From Chloroflexota bacterium (GTDB lineage Bacteria > Chloroflexota > UBA11872), in NCBI GenBank assembly GCA_022821645.1, contig JAJEDE010000007.1:1-64000 (forward strand): a stretch of DNA of 64,000 bases, in the 5' to 3' direction. Under the pieces are notes generated by a model. The model was not told where the DNA came from, did not search any database, and saw only the letters and a program-made list of their open reading frames with translations. The translations under genes and the position numbers were made by a program. Positions 62,368 to 64,000 of this stretch are shown in pieces. The stretch's first letter is position 1. Every line of letters begins with the position of its first letter.

Positions 62368-63506
62368 GTGCTTCGCTCGAGATCGGACTGGCGGGCGACG
62401 TTCATCAGGATGCCCATCAATATCATCGAGGCCAGAAGCGATGAGCCCCCGCGACTGATGAACGGCAAGGTGATGCCGGTCACCGGGGTCAAGCCGGTGA
62501 CGACGGCCATGTTCACGAAGGCCTGAAAGCACAGTTGCGTCACGATTCCGATAGCCAGCAACCGGCCAAATACGTCGTCGGTGGCAGCTGCAATCTGAAT
62601 GCCGCGCACGAAGAGTGCGAGAAACAGCACCAAAACCAAACTCGTTCCGACCAGTCCGAACTCCTCGCCAAGGACCGCGAATACCGCGTCCGAGTCTGGA
62701 ATGGGCAGCCGGAACTTCTGGGTCCCCAGACCCAGTCCGCGACCGGTGACGCCACCCGAACCCATGGCGATTTGTGCCTGCGCCGCCTGGTAGCCGGTGC
62801 GATTGATGTCGGGATCGCCACTGAGGAACGTGATGAGACGCTCGCGCTGATAGGCGTTTTGGGTCACGGACACGAAGGCGACAGGCACCAATGACGCGAA
62901 GCCCAGGAGCAGGTGCCAAAGGCGGGCGCCAGCGGCAAAGATCATTACGAATCCGACGAACGAAATCGTGATGGCGGCGCCCAAGTCCGGTTCCAACACA
63001 ATGGGAATCACTACCAGGGCCACGACGCCACCCAAATACAGGATGGAAACCCGCAGTTCCCGAATTCGTCCGCCGAAGTGCTGGGCCAACGCGGCCAGCA
63101 TGACCACCATGGCAACCTTCGCGAATTCGCTTGGCTGCAACGTGAGATCGCCGACCCGAAACCAGCGACGGGCCGCAAAAAGGCTGGTGGCGTCTTCAAC
63201 AAATAGCACCCCGACGAGCGCGATGAGGATGCCCAGGAAAGCAAATGGCGCGATTTGCGCATAGCGCCGGTAATTCACGGAACTGAGCGCCAACGCCAGC
63301 GTGACGCCTACGGCCGCCAAGACCATCTGCTGGACCGACACTCGTTCAAAAACCGAGTCTCCACCCAGAACAACGGGCACTCTGGCGCTGGCCACCAGTA
63401 CGACGCCACCAAGCGGCAAGATAAAGGTCAGGAGCAGCAGGTACGGGTCGCGGGAAGGCCAACTCGGCAGCCGCCCGGCGAGCCACTGGCCAGTTCTCGT
63501 GCTCAT
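62364..63506 (-). CDS. ftsW: SEDS peptidoglycan polymerase FtsW
   Basis: 380 residues, about ten helices. FRVGDLTLQPSEFAKVAMVV, IPIVLEPDLGAAITISFVGF, GYQAAQAQIAMGSGGVTGRG, LPIPDSDAVFAVLGEEFGLV and TGITLPFISRGGSSLLASMI are the SEDS signatures, including the catalytic-Asp region near EPDLG. It makes septal glycan with FtsI, encoded upstream; the two overlap by four bases. Confidence 0.95.
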   Translation of the reverse strand: MSTRTGQWLAGRLPSWPSRDPYLLLLTFILPLGGVVLVASARVPVVLGGDSVFERVSVQQMVLAAVGVTLALALSSVNYRRYAQIAPFAFLGILIALVGVLFVEDATSLFAARRWFRVGDLTLQPSEFAKVAMVVMLAALAQHFGGRIRELRVSILYLGGVVALVVIPIVLEPDLGAAITISFVGFVMIFAAGARLWHLLLGFASLVPVAFVSVTQNAYQRERLITFLSGDPDINRTGYQAAQAQIAMGSGGVTGRGLGLGTQKFRLPIPDSDAVFAVLGEEFGLVGTSLVLVLFLALFVRGIQIAAATDDVFGRLLAIGIVTQLCFQAFVNMAVVTGLTPVTGITLPFISRGGSSLLASMILMGILMNVARQSDLERST

Positions 63507-64000
63507 GTCCGTGCGGTACGCGGAGGGACTCGGAGGTGAGCGAAGACGCGGCTCATCACACGGGCGAACGTAGGCGATGCGACGTGAGCGCCGAAGAACG
63601 CTGCCTGCGGACGTTCGATGACAACCAGAGCCAGGACCCGCGGCAGTTCAAGTGGACCGAATCCCACATACGACGCTATCGAGGTGTCTTCGAGGAAGCG
63701 ACCGCTCGACGCGATTTCCGATGTCCCAGTCTTGCCGGCGGTTCGATAGCCGGGGATGCGGGCCAGATTGTTAAACACGCCGGATTCCGCCGCCTCCATC
63801 ATCTTGAGCAGCGTCTGGGCTGTTTCGCGTGAAATGACCCGTCGAATCGGCTGTGACTCGATCGTCTCGCGGCGACCGTCCACCTGAGTAACGGCACGCG
63901 CCACGTGCGGTCGCATCATCACCCCATCGTTCGCGATAGCCCCGACGGCGGTGGCCAATTGGAGTGGTGTGACCGATATCCCCTGGCCGAAGGAATTGGA
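63503..64000 (-). CDS. ftsI: Septal penicillin-binding protein (FtsI/PBP), C-terminal part
   Basis: The last 165 residues of a class B penicillin-binding protein, cut by the right edge. SNSFGQGISVTPLQLATAVG and AIANDGVMMRPHVAR are typical, and the KTG box is AGKTGTSEI. IASYVGFGPLELPRVLALVV follows. The SxxK and SxN motifs lie outside the window. It is the transpeptidase partner of FtsW and would be the first gene seen of this dcw operon. Confidence 0.92.
   Translation of the reverse strand, partial: SNSFGQGISVTPLQLATAVGAIANDGVMMRPHVARAVTQVDGRRETIESQPIRRVISRETAQTLLKMMEAAESGVFNNLARIPGYRTAGKTGTSEIASSGRFLEDTSIASYVGFGPLELPRVLALVVIERPQAAFFGAHVASPTFARVMSRVFAHLRVPPRTART

Noticed and set aside
63821-63836. 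Near-match to parS (TGTTTCGCGTGAAATG)
   Set aside because: Three mismatches out of 16, inside the ftsI coding sequence, so chance or codon-driven resemblance is likelier.

Overview
The window is about 64 kb of GC-rich chromosomal DNA, most likely from a member of the Chloroflexota (marine or symbiotic, SAR202-like lineages are a plausible home). The main clue is the Tat-exported lipoprotein at 11832-13481, whose N-terminal linker is the Val/Glu/Lys repeat (VEKVV, EVPVEK) common in solute-binding proteins of that phylum. A dense set of sulfatases, an enolase-superfamily dehydratase and Gfo/Idh/MocA dehydrogenases also fits the group's style of degrading recalcitrant organic matter. Two exact parS sites and a division/cell-wall (dcw) operon point to chromosome. 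The phylum call is inference; there is no rRNA in the window.

Layout. 1-1063: mutagenesis genes imuA-imuB (imuB runs off the left edge). 1454-6676: an accessory region with an NTR/TIMP-like lipid- or membrane-anchored protein, a DUF4268-type nuclease-fold protein with a compositional switch, a tandem array of four membrane-anchored coiled-coil genes whose coils grow from copy to copy (3891-5899), and a HicAB toxin-antitoxin pair. 6677-7511: non-coding DNA with two identical 41-bp hairpin repeats and a candidate promoter. 7512-15072 and 18824-22586: five type I sulfatases without signal peptides, with an MFS transporter and a sugar-type binding protein. 15135-18596: a small membrane protein, an alpha/beta hydrolase, two parS sites, an ankyrin-repeat protein and an MNT-HEPN pair. 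20431-26293: DUF2071 protein, two amidohydrolases and two RDD membrane proteins.

26584-32621 is a probable sugar or sugar-acid catabolic block (epimerase/isomerase, Gfo/Idh/MocA oxidoreductase, enolase-superfamily dehydratase, RraA-like protein, ThuA-like protein, transaldolase-like aldolase). 32770-37283 is a complete polar amino-acid ABC importer (binding protein, two permeases, ATPase) with a hairpin after the binding-protein gene. Then follow an MFS carrier, ctaB-ctaA haem A synthesis genes with a tiny Cox2-like membrane hairpin, a HIT-family gene broken by an amber codon, an AAC(3)-family acetyltransferase, a flotillin-NfeD pair, tRNA-Leu(GAG), a peptidase-C26 amidotransferase, another epimerase, a MOSC protein, another Gfo/Idh/MocA enzyme and another MFS carrier.

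From the right edge down to 50870, on the minus strand, lies one long operon: ftsI-ftsW-murG-murC-murB-ftsQ-ftsA-ftsZ-yggS-yggT-yggU-hisS-hisH-hisA-hisF, with many 4-bp stop/start overlaps. It joins septal peptidoglycan synthesis and the Z-ring to histidine tRNA charging and the second half of histidine biosynthesis. A 35-codon membrane-protein ORF with a good ribosome-binding site sits opposite its 3' end.

The best candidate for an undescribed system is the 3891-5899 array: four paralogues with one N-terminal membrane helix, one conserved cysteine and a coiled-coil stalk lengthening stepwise from copy 1 to copy 4, each preceded by the same structured leader. In three copies the codon at the expected initiation spacing is ACG.
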